This document shows, piece by piece, positions 24,624-33,927 of a stretch of 64,000 nucleotides of DNA. The stretch's first letter is position 1, and each line of letters opens with the position of its first letter. Below the pieces are notes generated by a model. It made no database searches. It was not told the origin of the DNA and saw only the letters and a program-made list of their open reading frames with translations. The stretch comes from Rhodococcus wratislaviensis (GTDB lineage: Bacteria; Actinomycetota; Actinomycetes; Mycobacteriales; Mycobacteriaceae), in contig NZ_UAUI01000026.1 in assembly GCF_900455735.1 (NCBI RefSeq), positions 1 through 64,000 on the forward strand. Direction: 5' to 3'. Made by a program: the position numbers and the translations under genes.

Positions 24624-26411
24624 ATGGCGAAATTGACCGGCGGGCAGGTGGTCGCCCAGGTCCTGAAGCAGTACGGCGTCGAGTACGTCACCGGCATTCC
24701 GGGCCACGGCATCTGGTCGCTCACCGATGCGTTCCTGGAGAAGGGGTCCGAGATCCCGTTCATCCAGGTCTACCACGAGCAGAGCGCCACCCACCTCGCG
24801 GACGGGTACTACCGGGTGTCCGGGAAGCCGATGGCCGCGGTGGCGTCGATCGGGGCGGGAGCGGCGAACACCGTGCTCGGTCTCGCGACCGCGTACAGCG
24901 ACTCGACGAGCCTGCTGTGCATCACCGGCGGGCCGCCCACCCACATGCGTGGGCGCGGTCTGCTCCAGGAACTCGAGCGGCACACCGACAACGGCTTTCC
25001 GCAGGTCACCGACGCGGTGTCGAAGCGCAGCTGGGTCGCCACCCGCGTGGAGGAACTGCCGTTCATCATGCACCGCGCGTTCAGCACCATGCTGACCGGT
25101 CGCCCGGGGCCGGCGCACATCGAGGTGCCGATGGACGTGCAGGCCGAGGCCGCCGACGTCTCCCTCCACGACCTCGCGCGACGGCTGCCGGTCGGACTCC
25201 AGCAGCCCGACCCGCTGGCGATCGACAAGGCCGTCGACGTGCTCCGTGACTCACGCCGGCCGGTGATAGTCGTCGGCGGCGGCGCCATCACGTCCGACTC
25301 GGCCGGCGAAGTGCTCGCCCTCGCCGAGGCGTGGCAGATCCCCGTGGTCACCACGTGGAACGGCAAGGGCGCGTTCCCCGAGGACCACGCGCTGTTCGCC
25401 GGCAGCGTCGGCCAGACCGGAACGATCGTGGGCAACGCCGTCGCCTCCCGCGCCGATGTGGTGATCTCCATCGGATGCCGGTTCACCGACTGGTCCTCCT
25501 CCAGCTACGCGCAGGGAGTGACGTTCTCGATTCCGCCCGCCAAACTCATCCACATCGACATCGATCCGCACGAGATCGGCAAGAACTACCCGGCCGAGGT
25601 CGGCATCGTCGCCGACGCCAAGCCGACCGTCGCCGCGATCGTCGCCTCCCTCCCCCGCAGCAGCGCCGACCGGTCCGAATACCTCGCCGAACTCGAGCAG
25701 CTGAAGGCGGAGTGGGAGGCCAAGCTCGCCGGCCGGCGCGATTCCGACCGCTTCCCGTTCACCTCGCAACGCCCTCTCGGCGGCCTGCGCTCGGTGATGG
25801 AGCGGGACGGCATCATCGTCGCCGGTTCCGGCAACACCCAGGGCGCCGTGAAGCAGACGTTCCCGGTGTATCACCCGCGCACCCACCTGACGTCCGGCGG
25901 ATTCTCGTCCATGGGCTGGGCCGTGCCCGCCGCGATCGGCGCCAAGCTCGCCGCCCCCGACCGGCAGGTGGCGTGTGTCGTCGGTGACGGCGACTTCCTC
26001 ATGACGTCGCAGGAGATCGGTGTCTGCGTGCAGCACGACATTCCGGTGGTCTTCGTGGTCCAGGACAACGCGGGCTTCATGTCCATCCGCGGTGGGCAGC
26101 GCAAGCAGACCAGCCGGCACATCGGCACTGAGTTCAACCGCCCCGACGGCACCCCGTACAGTCCCGACTTCAAGGCGCTCGGCCAGTCCTTCGGACTCGA
26201 ATCGTTCCGGGTGGACGACCCGGCCGACCTCGAGAGCACCTACCGGAAGGCCTTCGACTCGAAAGCGCCTGCGCTGATCGAGATCCCGACCGATCGCGAT
26301 GCGGCGGGACCCTGGGTTCCCGGCTGGTGGGACTTCCCCGTTCCCGCGTACATCGAGGACGAGCGTCAGGACGAGTACTGGGCGACGCGAGCCAAGGAAC
26401 AGCACCTGTGA
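24624..26411 (+). CDS. thiamine-diphosphate-dependent enzyme of module A (acetolactate synthase/IolD-like)
   Basis: 595 residues with the three-domain layout of TPP enzymes: N-terminal PYR domain with cofactor-activating Glu52 in HEQSATHLADGYY, a central domain with PVIVVGGGAI, and a C-terminal PP domain with GDG at 454-456 and the metal-binding end at VVQDNAGF (Asp481-Asn482) in place of the usual Asn-Asn. The following SIRGGQ...TEF layout recalls IolD, the TPP hydrolase that opens the trihydroxycyclohexane-dione ring in inositol degradation. Biosynthetic acetolactate synthase is unlikely: no small subunit, no ilvC, LacI operators in front. AAGGAGAAA is the RBS. It overlaps the GMC start by GTGA. 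Confidence 0.86.
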   Translation: MAKLTGGQVVAQVLKQYGVEYVTGIPGHGIWSLTDAFLEKGSEIPFIQVYHEQSATHLADGYYRVSGKPMAAVASIGAGAANTVLGLATAYSDSTSLLCITGGPPTHMRGRGLLQELERHTDNGFPQVTDAVSKRSWVATRVEELPFIMHRAFSTMLTGRPGPAHIEVPMDVQAEAADVSLHDLARRLPVGLQQPDPLAIDKAVDVLRDSRRPVIVVGGGAITSDSAGEVLALAEAWQIPVVTTWNGKGAFPEDHALFAGSVGQTGTIVGNAVASRADVVISIGCRFTDWSSSSYAQGVTFSIPPAKLIHIDIDPHEIGKNYPAEVGIVADAKPTVAAIVASLPRSSADRSEYLAELEQLKAEWEAKLAGRRDSDRFPFTSQRPLGGLRSVMERDGIIVAGSGNTQGAVKQTFPVYHPRTHLTSGGFSSMGWAVPAAIGAKLAAPDRQVACVVGDGDFLMTSQEIGVCVQHDIPVVFVVQDNAGFMSIRGGQRKQTSRHIGTEFNRPDGTPYSPDFKALGQSFGLESFRVDDPADLESTYRKAFDSKAPALIEIPTDRDAAGPWVPGWWDFPVPAYIEDERQDEYWATRAKEQHL

Positions 26412-27994
26412 GAACGTCGGGACACGATCAGATCGACGCGTATTCACCACTGCGCGAGGGCGCGGTGGTCGATGTGGGCGACTCCGACACGGTCACCGCC
26501 GATGTCGTGGTCGTCGGATCCGGGATGGGTGGCTCGACGCTGGCGTGGGCGCTCCGCGATCGGGACGTCGACGTCCTGGTCGTCGAGCGCGGGCGGTTCC
26601 TCCCCCGTGAGGTGGAGAACTCGCAGGCCGCGGAGATGTTCCTCGAGGGCCGGTACAAGACCGCGGAACCGTGGTTCGACGGCAGCAACGGAGAAGCGTT
26701 CCAGCCCGGCGTGTACTACTGGGTGGGAGGCAACACCAAGTTCTACGGCGGCAGCCTCCCCCGCTTCCGCGTCACGGATTTCGAGGAGACGCAGCACTAC
26801 GACGGCATCTCACCGAAGTGGCCGTTCAGCTACGCCGATCTCGAACCGTTCTATGCCGAGGCGGAGCGCCTCTACCAGGTGCACGGCATCGACGGCGAGG
26901 ATCCGACGGAACCGCCGCGGTCGTCTCCGTACCCGTTGCCACCGTTGCCGCACGAGCCGACGATCGAGCGATTCGCGTCCTCCCTCCGCCGGCAGGGACT
27001 GCATCCGTTCCACACACCGAACGGCATGAACCTGACCACGCAGGAGCATCGCCGGCAGTCGACGGCGTCGGACGGCACCCCGTCGCAGACCGATCACAAG
27101 AGTGAAGCGGAGAACCGCGCGCTGCGCCCGGCTCTCGAGTCGGATCGGGTGCGCCTGCTCACCGAAGCGAAGGTGACGCGTCTGCTCACCGACGCGAAGG
27201 GCACGCGAATCGTCGCCGCGGAGGCCGAGTTCCGTGGTCGCACGATCCGGATCACGGCCAACCAGTTCGTGGTCTCGGCAGGGGCGGTCAACACCGCAGC
27301 ACTGCTGCTCCGCTCGGCCGACGAGCGGAATCCGGACGGCCTCGGCAACTCGTCGGGGCTGCTGGGCCGGAACTACATGGTGCACAACAGCACGTTCTTC
27401 ATGGGCGTCAACCCGTTCCACAAGAACACGACTGCGTGGCAGAAGACGCTGGGCATCAACGACTGGTACGTCGCGGGCCCGAACAACGAGTACCCGCTCG
27501 GTAATCTGCAGATGCTCGGCAAGCTGCAGGCCGCCCATGTGAAGGGGGCGCGGCCCTGGGCCCCGCTGTGGGCGCTGAAGGCGGTGGTGGATCGCAGCCT
27601 CGACATCTACCTCACCACCGAGGATCTGCCGACGCGGGACAACCGGGTCCGGGTCGACGGCGACCGGATCGTCGTCGACTGGACACCCAACAACACTGCG
27701 CCGCACAGTGAACTGGTTCGCCGCGTCTCCGCCGCGGTCCGCAAGGCGGGGTATCCGATCATCCTCACCGAGCGGATGGGGATCGCGACGAACTCGCACA
27801 TGTGCGGAACCGCGGTCGCGGGTACCGATCCGGCGGCGAGCGTCCTCGACCCGAACTGCCGCAGTCACGACGTCGACAACCTGTGGGTCGTGGACGGATC
27901 GTTCTTCCCGTCGTCGGCGGCGCTCAATCCCGCGCTGACCATCGCGGCCAACGCGCTGCGCGTCGCACCCCACATCGCCTCTGCCGCAGTGTGA
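26408..27994 (+). CDS. GMC oxidoreductase of module A (lacks the Cys cluster)
   Basis: 528 residues starting at a GTG that overlaps the TPP stop. FAD loop VVVGSGMGGSTLAWAL, then GNTKFYGGSLPRF, and the catalytic pair His464 (NSHMCGT) and Asn507 (LNPAL). It is a clear paralogue of the module B protein at 35490 and has the same length, but the Cys-rich loop of that protein (CIRCQTCDGFPC) is replaced by a Cys-free stretch rich in Gln/Thr/Ser (around residues 207-230). Such GMC enzymes oxidise a secondary alcohol of a pyranose, glycoside or cyclitol, as in pyranose 2-oxidase and C-glycoside 3-oxidases. No small subunit is encoded nearby, so oxygen or a soluble acceptor may be used. Confidence 0.86.
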   Translation: MRTSGHDQIDAYSPLREGAVVDVGDSDTVTADVVVVGSGMGGSTLAWALRDRDVDVLVVERGRFLPREVENSQAAEMFLEGRYKTAEPWFDGSNGEAFQPGVYYWVGGNTKFYGGSLPRFRVTDFEETQHYDGISPKWPFSYADLEPFYAEAERLYQVHGIDGEDPTEPPRSSPYPLPPLPHEPTIERFASSLRRQGLHPFHTPNGMNLTTQEHRRQSTASDGTPSQTDHKSEAENRALRPALESDRVRLLTEAKVTRLLTDAKGTRIVAAEAEFRGRTIRITANQFVVSAGAVNTAALLLRSADERNPDGLGNSSGLLGRNYMVHNSTFFMGVNPFHKNTTAWQKTLGINDWYVAGPNNEYPLGNLQMLGKLQAAHVKGARPWAPLWALKAVVDRSLDIYLTTEDLPTRDNRVRVDGDRIVVDWTPNNTAPHSELVRRVSAAVRKAGYPIILTERMGIATNSHMCGTAVAGTDPAASVLDPNCRSHDVDNLWVVDGSFFPSSAALNPALTIAANALRVAPHIASAAV

Positions 27995-28006
27995 TGTAGC
28001 CCGACC

Positions 28007-28049
28007 ACGTGATCGCCCGGCCTCGTTCTCGGAGGCCGGGCGATCACGT
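28007..28049. terminator. bidirectional terminator hairpin between module A and MFS
   Basis: 18-bp perfect stem (ACGTGATCGCCCGG... arm) with a 7-base loop, 12 bases after the GMC stop and 2 bases before the stop of the convergent MFS gene. It would serve both transcripts. No T-run. Confidence 0.82.
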
Positions 28050-28051
28050 CG

Positions 28052-29287
28052 TCATTTCGAGCAGATCTGTTCCTCGGCGAGTGGAACCTCGTCGGTCTCG
28101 CGGGCTTCTCCGGCTGCACTCGCCACCAGCCCGGCGAGGACGGCGCCGGCCAGGACGACGTAGAAGGCCTGCAGGAGTCCGAACTGCTCCCCGAGCAGCC
28201 CGAGAAGCGGCGGCCCGACCAGAAACGCCATGTACCCGAGCGTCGACACCGCGCTGACGCGTCGCGCCGCGTCGGCATCCGAGTCGGCTGCCGCGGACAG
28301 CGCCAGCGGAAACCCCAGGGCCACACCGACACCCCACAACGCGCAGCCGACCGCGGCGAGTATCAGATTCCCCGCCAGGATGACCGTCAGGATCCCCGCC
28401 ACCGCAAGCGCCGCGGACCAGCGGACGGTCACGGAGCGGCCGTACCGGTCGACGACGCGGCCGCCGAGCAGTCGGCCCGACGTCATCGCGGCCACGAACA
28501 CGACGTAGAACGCGGCACCGGTGGCCGAGCCGACGCCGTATCCGTCGACGATCCCGAGCGGCAGCCAGTCGTTGGCGCTTCCCTCCGCGAACGCCATGCC
28601 GAGCGCGATCAGGCCGAGGAGAACGATTCGGGTGTCCCGCCAGACCGTCAGGCCGCCTGATATCCCTGCCCGCCGGCGCGGGCGCGTGATCTCGCGTCCG
28701 GTAGCCGGCGGTAGCAGTGCCACGACACTCCCGCTCGACACGAGGACCACGACGGCAAGCACCCCGAGATGCAGGGGCACAGGAATGTCGAACAGTTCGG
28801 CGATCGCCCCGAGGCCGGCGCCTGCGAGCGTTCCGAGACTGAACGCACCGTGCAGCGACGGCAGAAAGCTGCGTCCCATGCGCTTCTCGATCGCGGCTCC
28901 CTCGACGTTGAGGGCCACCTCGCACATGCCGAAGCCCGCACCCGTGAATGCGAGTCCCAGACCGACCAGGGCAGCGATCGCGACACCCGAACCGAGACCC
29001 ACCGTGAACAGGCCGAGGCTCGCGACGGCGGCCGCGGCCGTGATGACGTGACGGGCACCGATCCGCGCGACGACGGGACTGGCGAGCAGCAGTCCCGCCA
29101 TCGATCCGATCGACAAACCGAGAATGATCAGACCCATGTCGCCCGTGCCGACTCCCAGGGACGAGCGAATGGCGGGGGTGCGGGTCACCCAGGACGCATA
29201 GGTGATCCCCGTTCCGACGAAGATGACGAAAGTTGCTGTTTTCCAGCCACGTTCACCGTGCTTCAACGTCGGACTCTCGGTAGGCAC
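28052..29287 (-). CDS. MFS transporter (module-linked)
   Basis: 411 residues from the GTG at 29287, with GAGGAG 6 bases before it; upstream in-frame codons run through the operator and are excluded. About 12 membrane segments with the MFS pattern of the YbjJ/fucose-permease-like group: WVTRTPAIRSSLGVG after TM1, LPSLHGAFSLGTLAGAG near TM5 and GRLLGGRVVDRYGR between TM8 and TM9. It likely imports a sugar or cyclitol with protons. A copy of the LacI-type operator lies 28 bases before the start, so it belongs to the same regulon as modules A and B. Confidence 0.9.
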   Translation of the reverse strand: MPTESPTLKHGERGWKTATFVIFVGTGITYASWVTRTPAIRSSLGVGTGDMGLIILGLSIGSMAGLLLASPVVARIGARHVITAAAAVASLGLFTVGLGSGVAIAALVGLGLAFTGAGFGMCEVALNVEGAAIEKRMGRSFLPSLHGAFSLGTLAGAGLGAIAELFDIPVPLHLGVLAVVVLVSSGSVVALLPPATGREITRPRRRAGISGGLTVWRDTRIVLLGLIALGMAFAEGSANDWLPLGIVDGYGVGSATGAAFYVVFVAAMTSGRLLGGRVVDRYGRSVTVRWSAALAVAGILTVILAGNLILAAVGCALWGVGVALGFPLALSAAADSDADAARRVSAVSTLGYMAFLVGPPLLGLLGEQFGLLQAFYVVLAGAVLAGLVASAAGEARETDEVPLAEEQICSK

Positions 29288-29315
29288 AGCTGTCTCCTCA
29301 TTCGGGTCGGGAATG

Positions 29316-29329
29316 GTTAATCGTATCAA
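29316..29329. promoter_or_regulatory. LacI-type operator before the MFS gene
   Basis: GTTAATCGTATCAA on the + strand; read in the direction of the gene it is TTGATACGATTAAC, matching module A operator O2 at 12 of 14 positions. It contains TACGAT, the same hexamer that serves as -10 in module A. Confidence 0.7.
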
Positions 29330-29347
29330 CAGGGACCGACACGAAAC

Positions 29348-29379
29348 GCGGTCCGACACCTCGAAAGGTGCCGGACCGC
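29348..29379 (-). terminator. terminator hairpin after the second MFS gene
   Basis: A 14-bp stem with one mismatch (GCGGTCCGACACCT arm) and a CGAA loop, 22 bases downstream of the stop of the leftward MFS gene at 29402. It separates that gene from the next MFS unit, which has its own operator. Confidence 0.75.
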
Positions 29380-29401
29380 AGTAACCGGAAGCGTGGACGA
29401 C

Positions 29402-30691
29402 CTAGCCGGTCGCGACCTCGTGCCTGCTCGTCTCCGACGCCGGCTTGTGGTAGCGCGGCACCAGGCGCATCAGCGCGGGACCGCCGATCGCGATCAGCGC
29501 GAGAAGGATGGCCGGCAGAAGCGGCATCCATTCGATTCCGAGGTTGTCGACGACGACGGTGATCGCGGCCGGCCCGACCAGCATGCCCACGTAGCCGATT
29601 GCGTTGACCAGACCGATGTTCCGTCCCGCGTTCTCGGGATCGCGTCGCCCGGCCGCCGACAGCATGAGCGGCGCCATGCACGCCAGGCCGAGCCCCAGCA
29701 GCACGAAGCCGGTGAGCGCGAGTGGCGCCGAGCCGCCCAGCATCGCGAGAAGCGCACCGGCGGCACCGATGACACCGCTCGCGCCGACGATGAGTCGAGC
29801 ACCGAAGTACTCGGCCAGCTTGTCGCCGAACAACCGGCCGACGAACTGAGCCCCCGAGTAGAGCGTGACAGCCGTCGCCGCCAGGCCTGCCGTGGTGCCG
29901 ACCGCGCGGCGAACGAATTCCTGGCCCCAGTCCAGGACCGCGCCCTCGCTCAACATCGATCCGAGCAGGAGCACACCGAATCCGATCATCACGAGCAGCG
30001 TCGCCGTGGTGGCCGACCGCTTCCCCGGGTGCGCGGGGTCGGCGGCGCCCGGAATCTCGTCCTGCTCCGGAGGCAGCAACTCGTCGAGGGAGAGAAGCCA
30101 CTTGCCGAAGACGACACCGAGGACCGATAGGACCACGCCGATCGAGATGTAGGCGACGGCCGGACTGTCGGTGAAGTGCCGGGCCAGGGCGCTGCCGACG
30201 AGGCCGAGAACGAAGCCGCCCGCCGGGTAGGCGGCGTGGAACGCGGACATGATGGGTCGCCCGTAGTACCGCTCGACCTGCACACCGTGGGTGTTGAACG
30301 CCGTGTCGAAGGCACCGCGGAGCAGTCCGATGAGCACGCCGATCACCATCGCTCCGACCAGGCCGTCGAGGAAGGCGAGGGGGATGTAACAGAGGGGGTA
30401 GACGACCATCGTGGGCATGGCCGTGTTTCGCGGGCCGTACCGATCGATGAAGGGGCCGATGGCGAAGCAGCCGACGGCTGCGCCGATGCCGATCGACAGC
30501 GCGAGGAGGCCGAACTGGGAGTCGCCGCCGTCGCCTTCCCATCCGAGGTGACTACGCAACGAGGTGGTGCTCGTCGACCACATCAACATCACGGCGCCGA
30601 GCTGGAAGAAGCCGAAGAATGTTGCGATTCGCGCCTTTCGCACGCGTGTATGGTCGAGCACGGGAGCGGTGCCTGCTCCATGTGTTGCCAT
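29402..30691 (-). CDS. MFS transporter (second)
   Basis: 429 residues with about 12 membrane segments: ARIATFFGFFQLGAVMLMW in TM1, the IDRYGPRNT loop after TM2, a long cytoplasmic loop at about 200-235 rich in acidic and Pro residues, and a second conserved GRLFGDKLAEYFGAR loop. It is a paralogue-level relative of the neighbouring MFS gene. The ATG at 30691 has AAGGAC before it. Substrate unknown; position between a LacI-regulated and a PucR-regulated group leaves two options. A strong hairpin lies 34-59 bases upstream of its start. Confidence 0.88.
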   Translation of the reverse strand: MATHGAGTAPVLDHTRVRKARIATFFGFFQLGAVMLMWSTSTTSLRSHLGWEGDGGDSQFGLLALSIGIGAAVGCFAIGPFIDRYGPRNTAMPTMVVYPLCYIPLAFLDGLVGAMVIGVLIGLLRGAFDTAFNTHGVQVERYYGRPIMSAFHAAYPAGGFVLGLVGSALARHFTDSPAVAYISIGVVLSVLGVVFGKWLLSLDELLPPEQDEIPGAADPAHPGKRSATTATLLVMIGFGVLLLGSMLSEGAVLDWGQEFVRRAVGTTAGLAATAVTLYSGAQFVGRLFGDKLAEYFGARLIVGASGVIGAAGALLAMLGGSAPLALTGFVLLGLGLACMAPLMLSAAGRRDPENAGRNIGLVNAIGYVGMLVGPAAITVVVDNLGIEWMPLLPAILLALIAIGGPALMRLVPRYHKPASETSRHEVATG

Positions 30692-30724
30692 GATTTCGTC
30701 CTTGCGGTAGGTCTCGGACCGCCG

Positions 30725-30750
30725 CGGATGCCTACGGGGGTAGGCATCCG
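30725..30750. promoter_or_regulatory. GC-rich hairpin upstream of MFS gene
   Basis: A perfect 11-bp stem (CGGATGCCTAC with GTAGGCATCCG) and a GGGG loop, 34 bases upstream of the MFS start and 178 bases downstream of the PucR stop. It could terminate the leftward PucR transcript, or act in the leader of the MFS message. The rest of the 236-base gap (30692-30927) shows no gene. Confidence 0.55.
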
Positions 30751-30927
30751 TTCAGCGAGTAGCGAGTGCGTGAACTTTCGATCAACGCCGACTGGATGGC
30801 CGGAATCTCGAAGAAAACATTACGAAGGTGACGCGCCGCACAACAGGTACAGAGCGTGTACCTCCTGCGCGCAGACTGCACAGAATGAGAAGCCGGCGTC
30901 GGCCTCGTCATGGTCGCCCACTCCGAA

Positions 30928-32469
30928 TCATGGTCGCCCGCTCCGCCGAGCCACGACCGACGACCCCTCGAGCAGATCCAGTCCCTTCACCGCGAGCAGC
31001 AGGCTTTGGCGAGTGGCGGCGTCATCCAGGGATTTGCCCAGGATCGCGGCGATTCGGTCGAGCCGGTTGTACAAGGTCCGGCGCTGGATGAAGAGTTTCT
31101 CCGCCGCTTCGGTCTTGCGGCCGTCGACGGAAAGGAATGCTCGCAGCGTCGGCAACAGCGGGGTCGTGGACTGCGCGTCCTTCGTGAGCAGTGGGCCGAG
31201 CTCGTCCTCGACGAAGCTGGCGAGCTCGGGACCCTGCGCCAATGTCACGAGCAGGCGTTCGACGCCGAGGTCGTCGAAATGCAGCACGGGTGAGGCAGGC
31301 AGGGAGCGCGACACCGCGGCGGCACTCTTCGCCTGCGTGACCGCGACCGGCAACATCGATGCGGGCACCGCGCGGCTCATGCCACCGCCGTGCTCCATTT
31401 TCCCGAGCAGGCCCGCGAGTTCGGCGCGGGTCCGGCCGGACTCCGCCGCCACGGCGACGACGTAGTCGCCCATGTCGGCGCTGATCGCACCCGTGTCGAT
31501 CTGACGGCCGGCGCGCGGACCGGACGACTCGTCTCGGGCGTCCTTGTTCGCGATGACGACGACGATCTGACCCGACCCCAGCTGGTATCCGAGTCTGCCT
31601 GCCTGGTCGACGAATTCGGCCCCGGAGAGATCGCCGATCAGCAGTCGCGTGATCAGTGCCGTGCTCCGCTGATCGTCCCTCGCTTCCCGGCTCCGGTCCG
31701 TCAGCAACGAGATCGCGACTGCCGCGGCGGCACGCTCGGTCGCGAAGGCGGCGGTGGACCGTTCGGTCGCGGGCCGGTCGGTGAAGACGTGAATCCAGCC
31801 CCACGGCTGACCGCGCATCAGGACCGGCCTGCGGACGCATCCGCTGTCGTCGCTGTGGAGGCCCCGCGCGTGCCGGTCCCAGTCCTCGATGCCTGCCTCC
31901 TCGTCGAACTCGCCGACGTACGCCATCACGCGATGCGCGATGTTCTCGAGCACCACCGTGCCGTCGGTGAGTTCGGCCAGCGTCTGCACGATCGAGAGGT
32001 AGTCGGCGCCGTCCAGGAGAAGGTTCGAGAACGTGGACTCGACTTCCCTCTCGTGCGTGAGCGCCTGCAGGCGCTTGCCGGTCAGGATCTCGTGCACCTG
32101 CGACGAGACACCGGCGAACGACACCTCGCGGGCGAGGGCGATGATCGGCAGGTCGCAGGCCTGCCCTTCGGCGACTACGGCATCCGGTACGCGGTCGAAC
32201 ATCCGTCCCGACTCCTCGATGACGAGAGCGGCGGCCCCGGCATGGGCGGCTGCGCGCACGAACACCCGCTGAAGAGCGTCCGTCCTGCCCATTCCGAGCC
32301 CGGCGGTCAGCAGTAATTCTCCACCCCGGAGGAAGCGGGCGATATCCGAGATCTCCGACGAATGCACCCAGCGGACCTCACGATCGAGGCTGCCCGATCC
32401 GGTCAGGACTCGGGCTCCCGCATCCTTCAGGAGATCGATGTCGAGAGCGTCGGCGACGGTGAAGACCAT
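30928..32469 (-). CDS. PucR-family transcriptional regulator
   Basis: 513 residues from the ATG at 32469 (MVFTVADAL); the region further upstream is non-coding. The N-terminal 130 residues are a PucR domain (GSLDREVRWVHSSEISDIARF, LVIEESGRMFDRVPDAVV); a central GGDEF-like region covers 280-400; the C-terminal PucR_C helix-turn-helix holds LLPTLRAFLSVDGRKTEAAE and FIQRRTLYNRLDRI. PucR proteins are usually activators of purine, amino-acid or amine catabolism and answer to a small metabolite. It is divergent from the HisD/aspartase pair across 132 bases, and is probably their activator. That gap has an inverted repeat ACAGTT(N10)AACTGT at 32507-32528 that could be its site. Confidence 0.88.
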   Translation of the reverse strand: MVFTVADALDIDLLKDAGARVLTGSGSLDREVRWVHSSEISDIARFLRGGELLLTAGLGMGRTDALQRVFVRAAAHAGAAALVIEESGRMFDRVPDAVVAEGQACDLPIIALAREVSFAGVSSQVHEILTGKRLQALTHEREVESTFSNLLLDGADYLSIVQTLAELTDGTVVLENIAHRVMAYVGEFDEEAGIEDWDRHARGLHSDDSGCVRRPVLMRGQPWGWIHVFTDRPATERSTAAFATERAAAAVAISLLTDRSREARDDQRSTALITRLLIGDLSGAEFVDQAGRLGYQLGSGQIVVVIANKDARDESSGPRAGRQIDTGAISADMGDYVVAVAAESGRTRAELAGLLGKMEHGGGMSRAVPASMLPVAVTQAKSAAAVSRSLPASPVLHFDDLGVERLLVTLAQGPELASFVEDELGPLLTKDAQSTTPLLPTLRAFLSVDGRKTEAAEKLFIQRRTLYNRLDRIAAILGKSLDDAATRQSLLLAVKGLDLLEGSSVVARRSGRP

Positions 32470-32601
32470 GCTCAATGGTACACAGAACGTGCATGAACCG
32501 ACGTAAACAGTTCCCACAATGCAACTGTCGGAAACACAGGTGGCACCCCGATGCTGAGTGACAACAGATCCAGCCCCTCGCTCATCCGAAGGAAGCATCC
32601 C

Positions 32602-33927
32602 ATGTCATTCGTTCTCAAGGCCGCCGTCGGTGAACCAGCGCAGCGGGCGAGCAACCCCGCCGTGGTCGACACCGTCGCCGCCGTCATCGCCGATGTCCGC
32701 GCGAACGGCGACGAGGCCGTCCGGAAGTACTCCGAGAAGTTCGACGGCTGGTCCCCCGAATCGTTCCGGCTGAGCGAGGACCGCGTCGCGGACATCGTGA
32801 AGTCCGTTCCCGAGACCGTCCTCGACGATCTGCGATTCGCGCAGCGTCAGATTCGCGACTTCGCCCAGGCGCAGCGGGACTCCATCCAGGACCTCGAGGT
32901 CGAGACCCTGCCGGGCGTGTTCCTCGGGCACCGCAACGTCCCGATCGACGCGGCGGCCGCCTACGTCCCCGGCGGGCGCTACCCACTGACCGCGTCCGCG
33001 CACATGACGGTGCTCACCGCGAAGGTCGCGGGTGTCGACCGCGTCGCCGCGACGACGCCCCCGAATGCAGGCGAGCCACCCCAGATCAGCGTCGCAGCGA
33101 TGCACCTCGCCGGCGCCGACGAGATCTTCGTCCTCGGCGGAGTACAGGCCGTCGCCGCACTCGCGCTGGGCACCGAAACCATCGACCCGGTGTCCATCCT
33201 CACCGGCCCCGGCAACGCCTACGTGGCCGAGGCGAAGCGCCAGCTGTTCGGCGAGGTCGGGATCGACCTCTTCGCCGGACCGACCGAAACGCTCATCGTC
33301 GCCGACCACCTGGCCGACCCGTTCACCATCGCCGTCGATCTGCTGAGTCAGGCCGAGCACGGCCCCGATTCGCCGTGCGTGCTGATCACCACGTCAGAGT
33401 CCGTGGGACGAGCGGTGATCGACCACATCGAGGCCCTGCTCCCCGGCCTGGTGACAAACGCCATCGCCGGTCCCGCGTGGCGTGATCACGGTCAGATCCA
33501 CGTGGTGGACACCCTCGACGAGGCATACCGGCTCGCCGACGTCTTCGCGTCCGAGCACGTCCAGATCCTCACCGAGGACCCCCGTCAGGCCCTGACCTCC
33601 ATGCGGAACTACGGCGCCCTGTTCCTCGGCGAAGGAACGTGTGTTCCTTACGGCGACAAGCTGATCGGCACCAACCACGTCCTCCCGACGCTCGGTGCGG
33701 CCCGCTACACAGGCGGTCTGTGGGTGGGCAAGTTCCTCAAGACGCTCACCTACCAGGAGGTGCGCGACCTCGGCAGCAGCGCCAAGCTCGGCGAGGTCTG
33801 CGGCCGCCTGTCGCGCCTGGAGAAGTTCGAGGGACACGCCCGCTCCGGAGACCTCCGCGCCGCCAAGTTCGGCAACGCCCCGCTCCCGTGGGGCGATCTC
33901 CCGACCCGCGTGACGTCCGAACGATGA
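32602..33927 (+). CDS. HisD-family NAD-dependent dehydrogenase (catabolic paralogue of histidinol dehydrogenase)
   Basis: 441 residues of the histidinol dehydrogenase family: AAYVPGGRYPLTASAHMTV, SILTGPGNAYVAEAKRQL, Zn-ligand region SQAEHGPDS, catalytic Glu-His in SEHVQI and GTNHVLPT. HisD oxidises a primary alcohol twice to an acid with NAD. It is not with other his genes but coupled by ATGA to an aspartase gene and divergent from PucR, so a catabolic alcohol is more likely. Known catabolic paralogues include sulfopropanediol 3-dehydrogenase (HpsN). GAAGGAAG precedes the ATG at 32602; an upstream start at 32551 is rejected. Actual substrate unknown. Confidence 0.85.
   Translation: MSFVLKAAVGEPAQRASNPAVVDTVAAVIADVRANGDEAVRKYSEKFDGWSPESFRLSEDRVADIVKSVPETVLDDLRFAQRQIRDFAQAQRDSIQDLEVETLPGVFLGHRNVPIDAAAAYVPGGRYPLTASAHMTVLTAKVAGVDRVAATTPPNAGEPPQISVAAMHLAGADEIFVLGGVQAVAALALGTETIDPVSILTGPGNAYVAEAKRQLFGEVGIDLFAGPTETLIVADHLADPFTIAVDLLSQAEHGPDSPCVLITTSESVGRAVIDHIEALLPGLVTNAIAGPAWRDHGQIHVVDTLDEAYRLADVFASEHVQILTEDPRQALTSMRNYGALFLGEGTCVPYGDKLIGTNHVLPTLGAARYTGGLWVGKFLKTLTYQEVRDLGSSAKLGEVCGRLSRLEKFEGHARSGDLRAAKFGNAPLPWGDLPTRVTSER

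Noticed and set aside
24624..26411. Biosynthetic acetolactate synthase (ilvB) for the two TPP proteins
   Set aside because: No small subunit or ilvC follows, both lie behind LacI-type operators with GMC oxidases, and the pocket-side loops look IolD-like.
32602..33927. Histidine biosynthesis gene hisD
   Set aside because: No other his genes; coupled to aspartase and divergent from PucR, so catabolic use is more likely.
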